Shown here: piece after piece, positions 50,261 to 58,663 of the stretch
Layout of the letters: each line of letters begins with the position of its first letter
How positions within the stretch are numbered: the first letter of the stretch is position 1
Assembly: GCF_029835735.1 (NCBI RefSeq)
Contig: NZ_JAOEAL010000001.1
Coordinates: 4,588,001-4,652,000 of the forward strand
Reading direction: 5' to 3'
Length of the DNA: 64,000 bases
From: Shewanella sp. GD04112
GTDB lineage: Bacteria > Pseudomonadota > Gammaproteobacteria > Enterobacterales > Shewanellaceae
Made by a program: the position numbers and the translations under genes
Notes under the pieces: generated by a model
The model's database searches: none
What the model saw: the letters and a program-made list of their open reading frames with translations, nothing else
What the model was told of the DNA's origin: nothing

Positions 50261-51673
50261 TTATTGCGCCTTCAGTGCCGTAAGGGCAACCTTAGTCATG
50301 GCCTCAACACCAACTTTTAACGCGCTTTCATCCACATAAAATGCGGGCGAATGGTTACTGGCCGCCGTTTCAGGATCTGTTCCCTTTGGCGTTACCCCAA
50401 GGAAGAAAAACATCCCAGGAGACTCTAGGGCATAGAAGGAAAAGTCCTCGGCACCTGTGATTAATCCTGGCTCAATCAGCATCTTATCGCCGACCACGCT
50501 GGCAAGCACGGGGCGCATACTGGCGACCAATTCAGGATTGTTCACCACTACGGGATAACCTTGATGGATTTCGGTTGTCGCGGTGGCGCCTAAGGTTTTT
50601 GCCGATAATTCGGCGATTTCGGCCAAGCGCACCTTAATATCGGCACGCATAGGCTGGTCAAAGGTGCGGATGGTGCCAATCAACTCGACTTCATCAGGAA
50701 TAATATTCGAGCGAATACCGCCATTTATCGCGCCAAAACTCACTACAGCCGGCGCTTTGGTAATATCCACCTGACGACTGACAATAGTTTGCACATTGGT
50801 AATAATTTGCGCCGCGGCGACGATAGGGTCGACGCCATTCCAAGGGCGCGAACCATGGGTTTGGCGGCCTTTCACTTTGATCGTAAAGGAATCTTCACTC
50901 GCCATGGCTGGGCCGCTACGCACCCCAATCATGCCGCTTGGCATACTCGAGGTCACATGCATGCCAAACACTTGGTCGGGTTTACGCTTGGCAAACAGCC
51001 CTTGTTTTAGCATTAATTCCGCGCCGCCCTCTTCGCCATCGGGCGCACCTTCTTCGGCGGGCTGGAAGATAAACATCACATCGCCGGCAAGACTATCTTT
51101 CACTTTCACTAAATTCTCGGCCACGCCCATTAACATAGCCACATGGGTATCGTGACCGCAGGCATGCATCACTCCAACGGTTTGACCGCGATAGGTATCC
51201 GTCGCTTTGGAGGCAAAGGGCACATCGACCACTTCGGTCACGGGCAAAGCATCCATATCCGCGCGGATCGCAATCAAAGGGCCGGGTTTACCGCCCTTTA
51301 ACTTTCCGCCTTTCAAGATAGCAACAACGCCTGTATGAGCGATGCCCGTTTGTACTTCTAACCCGAGGGATTTCAGATGCTTTTCGATAATCTTGCTGGT
51401 GCGAAACTCGCGATTAGATAACTCAGGATGCTGGTGCAAATCACGGCGCCAGTCGATCACCTTTTGCTCCACACCCGCCGCTAACTTAGCCGCATCGAGC
51501 TGCGCCGCATAGGCAGAACTTAACCCCGCCCCCAGCAAGCTCAAAGTTAGAGCTGAGGCGATTAAGCTCTTGGTGAATCTTGATGAACTCACACCGAATG
51601 AACTCACATAAGGTGCAAAGGATGTGGCTACAGAGGATGTTGATAAAGCGCGCGATACCGAGGATACAGTCAT
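50261..51673 (-). CDS. M20 family amidohydrolase, exported
   Basis: The 470-residue product is a hippurate hydrolase/IAA-amino-acid hydrolase type M20D enzyme. The zinc ligands appear in VMHACGHDTHVAM and PAEEGAPDGEEGG, with AEDFSFYALESPG near the C-terminus. The N-terminus is unusual: about 35 Ser/Val-rich residues precede a hydrophobic signal (LIASALTLSLLGAGLSSAYA). The first ATG has AGGT eight bases upstream and I keep it; a GTG at codon 28 could give a normal-sized signal. Substrates are probably N-acyl amino acids or peptides in the periplasm. It is first in line before the M16 pair on the same strand. Confidence 0.92.
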   Translation of the reverse strand: MTVSSVSRALSTSSVATSFAPYVSSFGVSSSRFTKSLIASALTLSLLGAGLSSAYAAQLDAAKLAAGVEQKVIDWRRDLHQHPELSNREFRTSKIIEKHLKSLGLEVQTGIAHTGVVAILKGGKLKGGKPGPLIAIRADMDALPVTEVVDVPFASKATDTYRGQTVGVMHACGHDTHVAMLMGVAENLVKVKDSLAGDVMFIFQPAEEGAPDGEEGGAELMLKQGLFAKRKPDQVFGMHVTSSMPSGMIGVRSGPAMASEDSFTIKVKGRQTHGSRPWNGVDPIVAAAQIITNVQTIVSRQVDITKAPAVVSFGAINGGIRSNIIPDEVELIGTIRTFDQPMRADIKVRLAEIAELSAKTLGATATTEIHQGYPVVVNNPELVASMRPVLASVVGDKMLIEPGLITGAEDFSFYALESPGMFFFLGVTPKGTDPETAASNHSPAFYVDESALKVGVEAMTKVALTALKAQ

Positions 51674-51924
51674 AGCGATAACCTATTGTTGTTTTTATAA
51701 GCTATCTAAACTACACGGACATTGAGAAATTGTTAATAGATTTAATAGTAAGGAGACATTGCGCAAGGATGTTTTAGTGCACTCAGTGTAAATCACGCGG
51801 CTTGCAAAACATGCCGAAAACCCATTGTTGATGGCCTTCTGAAGTCAAAAGACGAGGCAAAGCGATTACTCGCATAAAGTGAGTCGGTCGGGATTTTGAT
51901 AGATTTTCACACACCATACAAAAC

Positions 51925-51945
51925 CTGCGACAGCTTTTGTCGCAG
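51925..51945. promoter_or_regulatory. Perfect dyad in the M20 / WYL-regulator divergent region
   Basis: CTGCGACA and TGTCGCAG are separated by 5 bp. The dyad lies 48 bp upstream of the WYL-type regulator gene in a 319-bp divergent gap and could be its operator. Nothing else in the gap is clear. Confidence 0.5.
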
Positions 51946-51992
51946 CCTTTGATTAATATACTGTTATTCCGCTAAACATCGAAAAATCCACT

Positions 51993-52988
51993 ATGCAGCC
52001 TAACTTTCAACGCCAAGTGACACTACTGAGTTTAATCCCGCGGGCGCCACGTAAAATCTCGGTGAACGAATTAGTCGAACGGCTGGCAAACCGTACGCAA
52101 GATATCAGTAAGCGTTCAGTGCAAAGGGATTTAAAGGCCATGTATGAAATGGGCACCTTTGGCTTACGCCTCGATGATAGAAATAAGCCCTATGGTTGGT
52201 CGATTGAATCCTGCTGGCGCGGGTTGAACCTAGAGCTTATGGACCAACATATGGCGCTGGCATTAACCACCTTAAAGCGAAGTGCGAGTCAGTTGATGCC
52301 ACCACAAAGCTTGCAGCAACTACAGCCCTACTTCGACAGGGCCGATCAGGTGCTGGCTAGCGATCCCGAAAATCCTTGGCTCTATTGGGCGTGCAGAGTC
52401 GCACAGCTTCCCGAGCCTTACCCCTTTATCCTACCCCAGCACCAACCTCAATCTTTAGAAGTCATACAGCAAGCTATTTTGGATAAGAAACAAATTCGCT
52501 GCGATATCAAAAAATGGATCAATGGCAGAATGCATTGGCTGCATTACAACCCCATTAATCCACAAGGAATTTTAATTCGCGATGGGGTGGCGCTACTCGC
52601 CTTTACCATTGGCAGCTTTGATAAGCGCCGCCACCACAAACCGATAGGCTTACTGCGTAACGCACAGCTATTGCCCAGCGCGGCGGTTAAGAGTGCCGAT
52701 TTTGATATAAATAAAACCGCGCAGGGCTCGCGTGGCGAGAAGATGCGTCTCGAACTGCTGCTCTCCGATAAGGCGAGTTTTATCATGCGCGAAGCCAAGT
52801 TTAGCGATAACCAGACCATGCAATTACGCGAGGATGGCCGCTTTTATGTGGTAGCAGAGGTCACTGATTCCCCAAAACTGCGCGCTGCATTGTGGGAAAT
52901 GGCCGATACCGTGGAAGTGCTAGCACCGGTAAAACTGCGGGAGCACTTTGCCGCACTCAGCCAAAAAATGGCGGCGAAATACCGTTAA
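51993..52988 (+). CDS. YafY-type HTH regulator with degenerate WYL domain
   Basis: The 331-residue protein has an N-terminal winged helix-turn-helix (residues 8-60: LLSLIPRAPRKISVNELVER, DISKRSVQRDLKAMYEM), then a WYL-type domain (about 150-240) and a C-terminal WCX-like part (about 250-330). The eponymous Trp-Tyr-Leu is not conserved: the place reads GVALLAFTIG. WYL regulators generally bind nucleic acid or nucleotide ligands and control stress, mobile-element and defence functions. It is 82 bp upstream of the FtsZ-like gene on the same strand with no terminator between, so the two are probably linked. Confidence 0.9.
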   Translation: MQPNFQRQVTLLSLIPRAPRKISVNELVERLANRTQDISKRSVQRDLKAMYEMGTFGLRLDDRNKPYGWSIESCWRGLNLELMDQHMALALTTLKRSASQLMPPQSLQQLQPYFDRADQVLASDPENPWLYWACRVAQLPEPYPFILPQHQPQSLEVIQQAILDKKQIRCDIKKWINGRMHWLHYNPINPQGILIRDGVALLAFTIGSFDKRRHHKPIGLLRNAQLLPSAAVKSADFDINKTAQGSRGEKMRLELLLSDKASFIMREAKFSDNQTMQLREDGRFYVVAEVTDSPKLRAALWEMADTVEVLAPVKLREHFAALSQKMAAKYR

Positions 52989-53070
52989 ACCGTTTATCGC
53001 ATTGATGCGACAAGCTGAGTCGCAACTCAAGGTTAGTCTTGCTTTACCATTGCTAACAGTGAGAGTCGCT

Positions 53071-54207
53071 ATGTTTGAACTTATTCATGAAACCGCCACT
53101 GGCGCCATGCCTAAATTAACGGTATTCGGCGTCGGAGGTTGTGGTTGTAATACCATTAATCAACTCAGCCAAGTCAATCTGCCATCCAGCGTAGAATTAA
53201 TTTCCGTCAATACCGATGCCCAAGCAATGGCCGCCACCAGCAGCCATTACAGTATTCAAATTGGTCCACAAACGACGAAAGGCTTAGGCGCAGGCGCCAA
53301 GCCCGATGTCGGCTGCGCGGCAGCGATTGAATCGGCACAGGCATTGACTGAACAAATGCAGCATAGCGATATAGTGTTTCTCACGGCTGGATTAGGCGGT
53401 GGTACAGGTACGGGCGCGCTACCGCAGGTGGCAAAGCTCGCTCGAGAGTTAACCAAACCCGTTATCGCCGTTGTGACCATGCCTTTTAGCTTTGAAGGCC
53501 AGCACAGAAAAGCCAATGCCGAAGCCGGATTGCAGGAATTATTGGAGAGCGCCAATGCCGTTATCGTTCTCCCCAACGATAAGCTTGCCGAGGTGCTCGG
53601 GGCCAAAGTGACCCTGCTCAATGCCTTCAAAGAGAGCAATAAAATTTTACAGGATGTGTTACTGGGGCTCGCCAATACCATCAGCCAAGCTGGACTTATC
53701 AATATTGATTTAAATGACTTTATTTCCGTCATCAGCCGCCAAGGTCGCGCCGCAATGGGCGTAAGTTGCCTTCAGGGCGATGAGGATCTTATCTCGGCGG
53801 TTAAACGCGCCATGCAACATCCTTTGCTCGATAATATTGAACTCAATCAAGCACAAGCGGCAATTGTCAGTGTTGTCGCAAAAGACACGATAGAGCTCAG
53901 TCAATACAACCAAATCGGTGCAACTGTACACGAGCAATTACCGCGGGATGCTCTAGTGATTATTGGGCTCACTATCGACCCTGACCTCGAATCGGAGCTC
54001 GAAATCATGGTGATAGCAACGGGGATTGGATTCGCGCAGCCGGAAATTCAAGATCCTATCCAAGCAGTTAATGACAACTATATCAATGTGCATGATTTTA
54101 TTAAGTGTCAGGCGATACCAATCGCCGACCCCGCACCATCCAAGTTCGATTTAGATAACTTACAGATCCCAACTTATCTGCGGCAGCAAAAGCCCCAAGC
54201 GCATTAG
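53071..54207 (+). CDS. Divergent FtsZ paralogue (tubulin-like GTPase)
   Basis: The 378-residue protein aligns over its whole length with FtsZ. The GTP-binding part has GVGGCGCN (residues 20-27; standard FtsZ has all-glycine GGGG), VNTDAQA (46-52), TKGLGAGAKPDVG (69-81) and the tubulin signature GGGTGTGA (109-116). The T7 synergy loop is retained (Asn211, Asp213, Asp216 in NIDLNDF), so GTPase activity is expected. The linker is very short (about 35 residues), and a C-terminal peptide DNLQIPTYLRQQ still resembles the FtsA/ZipA-binding peptide. The start at 53071 (MFELIHETATG) matches FtsZ N-termini. This is not the dcw-cluster ftsZ: no division genes are beside it. Confidence 0.93.
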   Translation: MFELIHETATGAMPKLTVFGVGGCGCNTINQLSQVNLPSSVELISVNTDAQAMAATSSHYSIQIGPQTTKGLGAGAKPDVGCAAAIESAQALTEQMQHSDIVFLTAGLGGGTGTGALPQVAKLARELTKPVIAVVTMPFSFEGQHRKANAEAGLQELLESANAVIVLPNDKLAEVLGAKVTLLNAFKESNKILQDVLLGLANTISQAGLINIDLNDFISVISRQGRAAMGVSCLQGDEDLISAVKRAMQHPLLDNIELNQAQAAIVSVVAKDTIELSQYNQIGATVHEQLPRDALVIIGLTIDPDLESELEIMVIATGIGFAQPEIQDPIQAVNDNYINVHDFIKCQAIPIADPAPSKFDLDNLQIPTYLRQQKPQAH

Positions 54208-54842
54208 TGGGCTTTATGCAAAAACACGACGTCTTTGTCGATGATTTCCAGCTGCCAGCCGTAATGCTCGGCGAGCCATTGAAAGGTAGCTTCGGAGTAA
54301 AAGTTAATATGAGTGGGATCATTTTTATAATGCCAAGTGCTAAAGGCCGTGGGATTGAGCACTCGCTTGGTCATCACGGCTAAAATACCCTTGGGCTTGA
54401 GCAAGGTGTTTAATAAGGTCAGTAACGCATCGGCATCACTCACATGCTCAATGACCTCTGTCAGGGTAATGAAATCATATTGCCGCGTGAGTAATTCGGG
54501 GTGATTGGCGTAATAGAGATCGTAGTTCTCGACTCGATACCCACGTGTTTGTGCCATCAGACTTAATGCCTTACCCTCGCCACAGCCAAAATCGAGCCCT
54601 GCAGCCGAAGGGAAAACGCGAGCCAACAAAGGAGCGAGGGTTCTGTCTAGAAACTGCTGATAACCGAGATCCTGCGGGTGATTTTCGTGTTTATCGTATT
54701 CGGCCTTTTCGGCTTCAGGGCTTAGATAAAATTCGGTAGGTACACTCACCAGGGCACACTGCTGGCACTGTTGGTAACGACGGCGTTTATCTTGGTGGTA
54801 GGTCACTAAATCGGCACTGTGGCAAAGGGGACAAGTGTTCAA
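54204..54842 (-). CDS. SAM-dependent methyltransferase with N-terminal zinc ribbon
   Basis: The 212-residue product starts with two CxxC pairs (CPLC, CQQC) in residues 4-30, a zinc-ribbon-like module, followed by a class I methyltransferase core with the SAM motif LDFGCGEGKAL (about 80-90) and VIEHVSDADALLTLL. Members of this general group often modify small molecules or sugars, and the substrate is unknown. It starts at TTG with AGGAA six bases before it. Its last four bases overlap the end of the FtsZ-like gene on the other strand. Confidence 0.88.
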   Translation of the reverse strand: MNTCPLCHSADLVTYHQDKRRRYQQCQQCALVSVPTEFYLSPEAEKAEYDKHENHPQDLGYQQFLDRTLAPLLARVFPSAAGLDFGCGEGKALSLMAQTRGYRVENYDLYYANHPELLTRQYDFITLTEVIEHVSDADALLTLLNTLLKPKGILAVMTKRVLNPTAFSTWHYKNDPTHINFYSEATFQWLAEHYGWQLEIIDKDVVFLHKAH

Positions 54843-54900
54843 CGACGGTTCCTAGAGACATCGTAAGGCAAACGACGGATATTGCCTTTAACTAAAAAGA

Positions 54901-55254
54901 TTAAGGTTTGGGAATTTTACGCTCTTTGGCGGCCGCTTCCTTGGCTTCTTGCAGATATTTTTGCTCGCGGCTTTCCCGTTCATCGAACTGCTTTTGAGCC
55001 TTGAGCTTTTGCTGGGTTTCCCAATCTTGCGGATTGGACTGTTGCCTGATTTTCTCTTCCCGCACAGAGGTCTCTTGGGCGGCTCGGCGGGCCTTTTCAA
55101 GCTGCGCTTGCTCGATTCTTTCTGAATCGATGCGCGCCTTATCGGCCCTTTGCTCTAAGGTCAGCCGCGGCTTTGGTTGTTCAGCCGCTTGCGCGGTAGG
55201 AAATACCAGACCGACAACGACACTTAATACGATAGTGGGGATAAGTTTTTGCAT
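54901..55254 (-). CDS. Charged coiled-coil periplasmic protein
   Basis: The 117-residue product has a signal peptide (MQKLIPTIVLSVVVGLVFP, cleaved near AQA) and a mature part made almost wholly of Glu, Lys, Arg, Gln and Ala, predicted as one long helix or coiled coil ending KERKIPKP. No family is recognised. The start at 55254 is chosen because a signal peptide begins there and AGGAA lies six bases upstream; an in-frame extension of 40 residues upstream looks random. It is monocistronic on the minus strand. Confidence 0.78.
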   Translation of the reverse strand: MQKLIPTIVLSVVVGLVFPTAQAAEQPKPRLTLEQRADKARIDSERIEQAQLEKARRAAQETSVREEKIRQQSNPQDWETQQKLKAQKQFDERESREQKYLQEAKEAAAKERKIPKP

Positions 55255-55511
55255 CCTATGTTCCTTAGAGTCCTTCCTCGGCTGATTGGCACGGCAAACT
55301 GAGCATTCAGGGCAAAACATAGCATAAAACCGTATTTTGTAGTGATGAGTTAGGAGGATTTTCGTGTATAACACTGAAAATCATCTATCTTAAACTGTCA
55401 GTTTTTAGTTGTGATTTAAACAAAACCTCGATTAGGTTTATTTTTAACCTCAATGGAATGATGTACTATTTGAATTAATTTCGTTATAAACGAAGTACCT
55501 AGGCTGTAGGA

Positions 55512-55533
55512 TGTGACCTTAATTTGCGTCACA
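55512..55533. promoter_or_regulatory. Dyad upstream of the GGDEF-EAL gene
   Basis: TGTGAC and GTCACA are separated by 10 bp and end just before the ribosome site AGGGAG. The half-sites resemble CRP sites, but the spacing (TGTGA-N12-TCACA) is not that of CRP, which needs six. It may be a repressor site or a leader hairpin. Confidence 0.4.
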
Positions 55534-55547
55534 AGGGAGTATCCTAA

Positions 55548-57668
55548 ATGATCAGATGGCAACACTTGCTCAATAAACTCAGTACAGATGACCCTGTATT
55601 GCAAGATAAGCTGTCATGCTGGCAAGCCGATCCACACCAGACTCCCCTCGCCCTGATCCAAGGCTTTAGCTTTATTAGCGCAAATAACGCCACCCTCGAT
55701 TACTTTGGCACAGAATACGATGCCTTAGTGAATACCACGCCCTATGACTTTTCACCGAGGATCCAATCCTCCGGGCGTAATAGCGTTGAATTTGCTCGGG
55801 AAATGATTCTTGAGGCGGCATCGGGGAATCATGTCGAATTTAGCTGGCTTCACCTAAGCCAACAGGGTAAAGAACTCCCCACCAAGGTAAGACTCTACCC
55901 TTGTTATTTGCAGCAACAAGCCGTGGTACTCGTTGAGCTACAAGCCCTCAACCGTCGCACTCAAGTTCGACCGTCGATCTCCGACGGCTTTGCCCATATC
56001 CCACGGGAAATAATGGCGACCACGCTCGAAGAGAGTGCTGAGGCCGTGTACATCACAGATGCTGACAATCGCATCTTGGCTGTGAACAAGGCAATGTGCC
56101 GTATCTGTGGTTACAGTGCCGAACAATTAATCGGTAAAACCCCTGAGTTTTTAGAGGCCAAAATCCTGCCGTCAGGGCAAGAAACCGATTGCCAAGCCGC
56201 CATGAAACTTCGCGGATTTTGGCACGGTGAGACACTTAAACAACGATCCGACGGGAGTCACTTTCCCGCATGGCAGAGCAGTCGCCGCATAGAAACCGAT
56301 GATAATGCCCTGTATCATGTGAATATTTTCAGCGATATCAGCACCAAAAAGCTGCTCGAAACGCAGCTCACTACCCGCGCCATGTACGACACGCTAACGG
56401 GGCTGCCGAACCGTTATCATCTCAAGCAAATACTCAATAGCGCCCTCGACAAACTGAAGGATGATCCTTCCGCCCTCGGCGCACTGATGTTTTTAGATCT
56501 CAATGGTTTTAAGAACATCAATGACAGCTTTGGTCATTCCATGGGTGACAGGGTATTGCAACTGGTGGCCGCGCGTTTAGAAGCCGGCTGCATAGAGAAG
56601 GCCGATATCGCCCGTATGGGGGGCGATGAGTTTACCTTAGTGCTACAGGAATGCAGCTGTAAGGAAGAAATTCAATTATTTGCCGAGCAAATACTGAGTC
56701 TATTCGACAGTCCATTTGAAATCGAAGGGCAAAAGTTCTTCCTCGGTACCAGTATTGGTATCGCGCTGTTCCCAACCCACAGCGGTCAAGCCGGGCAGCT
56801 GATTAGCTTGGCCGATACCGCTATGTACAGCGCTAAGAAAAACCAGCCACACTTAGTCTTTTATGATAAAGCGATGAGCCAAGCTGCCGAGCTTAAATTA
56901 AAACTTATCAATAATCTAAGGCATGCCCATAGTCTCAAACAGTTCAATCTTGCCTATCAAGCGATTGTGGATTTGCACACCAATAAGCCCATAGGTGCCG
57001 AGGCGCTGTTGCGCTGGCAAAAATCCCCAAGTGAGCATTATGAAGCGGCGGAGTTCGTCCCTTTACTCGAGGAAACCGGGCTCATCATCACCATTGGGCA
57101 ATGGGCACTTGAGCAAGCCTGTAAACAGGCCGCCATATGGCGCGCAAGTTATCAGCCTGATTTTAAAGTATCGGTCAATGTGTCTCCCTTGCAGCTGGAG
57201 CATGTGGATTTTGTCGGTCAAGTAATTAGCGCCCTAGAAATGGTCGCTCTGCCCGCCGAAGCGCTGATTTTAGAAATCACCGAGTCTGCGCTTTTACGCC
57301 AACCCGAACAAGCCCGCCAAACCCTTGAGCGCATCAAGGCCTTAGGTGTAGGCATCGCGATTGACGACTTTGGCACAGGTCTCTCATCACTCAGCCGTTT
57401 AGGAACCTTACCGATAGACAGTGTCAAAATTGATGCTGAATTTGCCCTGCGTTTACATGATGCTTCGGGAAAAAAGCTTTGCCATGCGATAGTGCAATTA
57501 GCGCAGGCTCTCGACATTCACTTTGTGGCAGAAGGCATTGAAACGCAGCAGCAAAAAGATATCATTACCCATATGGGGCAAGGTTTTGCGCAAGGCTTTT
57601 TGTTTGGTTATCCCAGCTCGGTTGAACAGTTTACTCAAGCCTTTTTAGCCGAAAGGTGTATCGCTTAA
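55548..57668 (+). CDS. PAS-PAS-GGDEF-EAL cyclic-di-GMP protein
   Basis: The 706-residue cytoplasmic protein has two PAS sensor domains (about 30-130 and 155-265, the second with ITDADNRILAVN and CGYSAEQLIGK), a GGDEF domain with intact GGDEF (358-362), and an EAL domain with intact Glu485-Ala486-Leu487 and DDFGTGLSSL (Asp606-Asp607). It may therefore both make and hydrolyse cyclic di-GMP. The RxxD inhibitory site before GGDEF is not evident. No membrane helix is present, so the signal is internal, perhaps redox or oxygen through PAS. AGGGAG lies upstream of the ATG. Confidence 0.95.
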   Translation: MIRWQHLLNKLSTDDPVLQDKLSCWQADPHQTPLALIQGFSFISANNATLDYFGTEYDALVNTTPYDFSPRIQSSGRNSVEFAREMILEAASGNHVEFSWLHLSQQGKELPTKVRLYPCYLQQQAVVLVELQALNRRTQVRPSISDGFAHIPREIMATTLEESAEAVYITDADNRILAVNKAMCRICGYSAEQLIGKTPEFLEAKILPSGQETDCQAAMKLRGFWHGETLKQRSDGSHFPAWQSSRRIETDDNALYHVNIFSDISTKKLLETQLTTRAMYDTLTGLPNRYHLKQILNSALDKLKDDPSALGALMFLDLNGFKNINDSFGHSMGDRVLQLVAARLEAGCIEKADIARMGGDEFTLVLQECSCKEEIQLFAEQILSLFDSPFEIEGQKFFLGTSIGIALFPTHSGQAGQLISLADTAMYSAKKNQPHLVFYDKAMSQAAELKLKLINNLRHAHSLKQFNLAYQAIVDLHTNKPIGAEALLRWQKSPSEHYEAAEFVPLLEETGLIITIGQWALEQACKQAAIWRASYQPDFKVSVNVSPLQLEHVDFVGQVISALEMVALPAEALILEITESALLRQPEQARQTLERIKALGVGIAIDDFGTGLSSLSRLGTLPIDSVKIDAEFALRLHDASGKKLCHAIVQLAQALDIHFVAEGIETQQQKDIITHMGQGFAQGFLFGYPSSVEQFTQAFLAERCIA

Positions 57669-57935
57669 GGTTGAGCTGCAACGCGGTGATAATTGACTGG
57701 TTTATGGGTGGATTTTTACGAATTGACTCATTGGGTCGATAGCCCTGCCAGCACACCATTAAGAATGGAATCACTCCCCTGCAAAGCAATTGGCTGGCAA
57801 AGCTATCTCATCATTTGCAATGCAAATGAATCACCGCTATTAAACCTTGTTTTACGTTACGTTAGCGTGATCTGAATAAGATTTTAACTATTTTAATTCG
57901 TACGGAGTCTCAAAAACGTAAGAATTTAAAAACAC

Positions 57936-58538
57936 TTACCCCGCGCCCTGATAACGCAGCCTCACCTCAAGTGGCATGGAACGAATGCGCATCTCCACCA
58001 TAGCATCGAAGGCATTCAGTAAAGGCGACACATCTAAATCCGGTTCGAGGGCTTTTAGCATATAAGCACTCGCTTCTAAGGTTGACAAACTATCACTGCG
58101 GCTCGATTTGCGGATCTTGTATCTCGAGGCATAACCTTCGGCCAAATGGACCGCTGGCAATTGAGCTAACCATGGATTGAGTTGCAAAATTTTAAAGGCT
58201 TTGCGCCAGGTGCCATCGATCAATAACAGCACAGAATCGGCAGGAATCGTCTGGCTTTCAACACTTACACTCAGTTCTGAGGGATACACAAGATAGATAG
58301 GACGCCCGCCGCCAATCAACTGCTCTCGCAATAATGCAAAATCCGCTTCCGTCTCCCCCACATACACTTGGGTGTTGGGTATCACTAGGCTTAATACCTT
58401 GACGCTATTCTTTTTATGCTCGACTTCGGAGGGATGCTGCAATATCACTAGCTGCGATTGCGGCTGTATCGGCTGCACATGGGCACAGAGGCACGCATTC
58501 ATCGGATAACAGCAAATAGGACAATAGTGGCGGCTCAA
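57936..58538 (-). CDS. tapT: DTW-domain tRNA-uridine aminocarboxypropyltransferase
   Basis: TapT (E. coli YfiP) transfers an aminocarboxypropyl group from SAM to U47 of tRNAs, making acp3U. The 200-residue product has an N-terminal zinc-binding region (CPICCYPMNACLC), HPSEVEHKKNSVKVL, the DTW-family motif DGTWRKAFK and the late motif YKIRKSSRSDSLSTLEA. The best start is TTG at 58538, with AGAGAG upstream; no ATG is in frame there. The 267-bp gap to the GGDEF-EAL gene has no clear element. Confidence 0.88.
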   Translation of the reverse strand: MSRHYCPICCYPMNACLCAHVQPIQPQSQLVILQHPSEVEHKKNSVKVLSLVIPNTQVYVGETEADFALLREQLIGGGRPIYLVYPSELSVSVESQTIPADSVLLLIDGTWRKAFKILQLNPWLAQLPAVHLAEGYASRYKIRKSSRSDSLSTLEASAYMLKALEPDLDVSPLLNAFDAMVEMRIRSMPLEVRLRYQGAG

Positions 58539-58592
58539 AGCAAACTCTCTATAAAACGTTTATCCTGCAGTATAACAGCTCGCATTACCCAT

Positions 58593-58630
58593 AAAAAATG
58601 CCCGTAGTTATGGTCAAATAAGCTACGGGC
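58593..58630 (-). terminator. Terminator after the MFS efflux gene
   Basis: On the minus strand GCCCGTAG and CTACGGGC form an 8-bp stem with a 15-nt loop, followed by ATTTTTTAT. Confidence 0.8.
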
Positions 58631-58663
58631 AAAGGGTGTTTTGGGTTAGCCGTTTAGGGCGAA

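Noticed and set aside
52948..53070. Longer N-terminus for the FtsZ-like protein, overlapping the regulator gene
   Set aside because: The extra 41 residues do not resemble FtsZ and overlap the upstream gene; MFELIHE matches known FtsZ starts.
55512..55533. CRP site upstream of the GGDEF-EAL gene
   Set aside because: The half-sites TGTGA and TCACA are 12 bp apart instead of 6, so CRP would not bind in the usual way.
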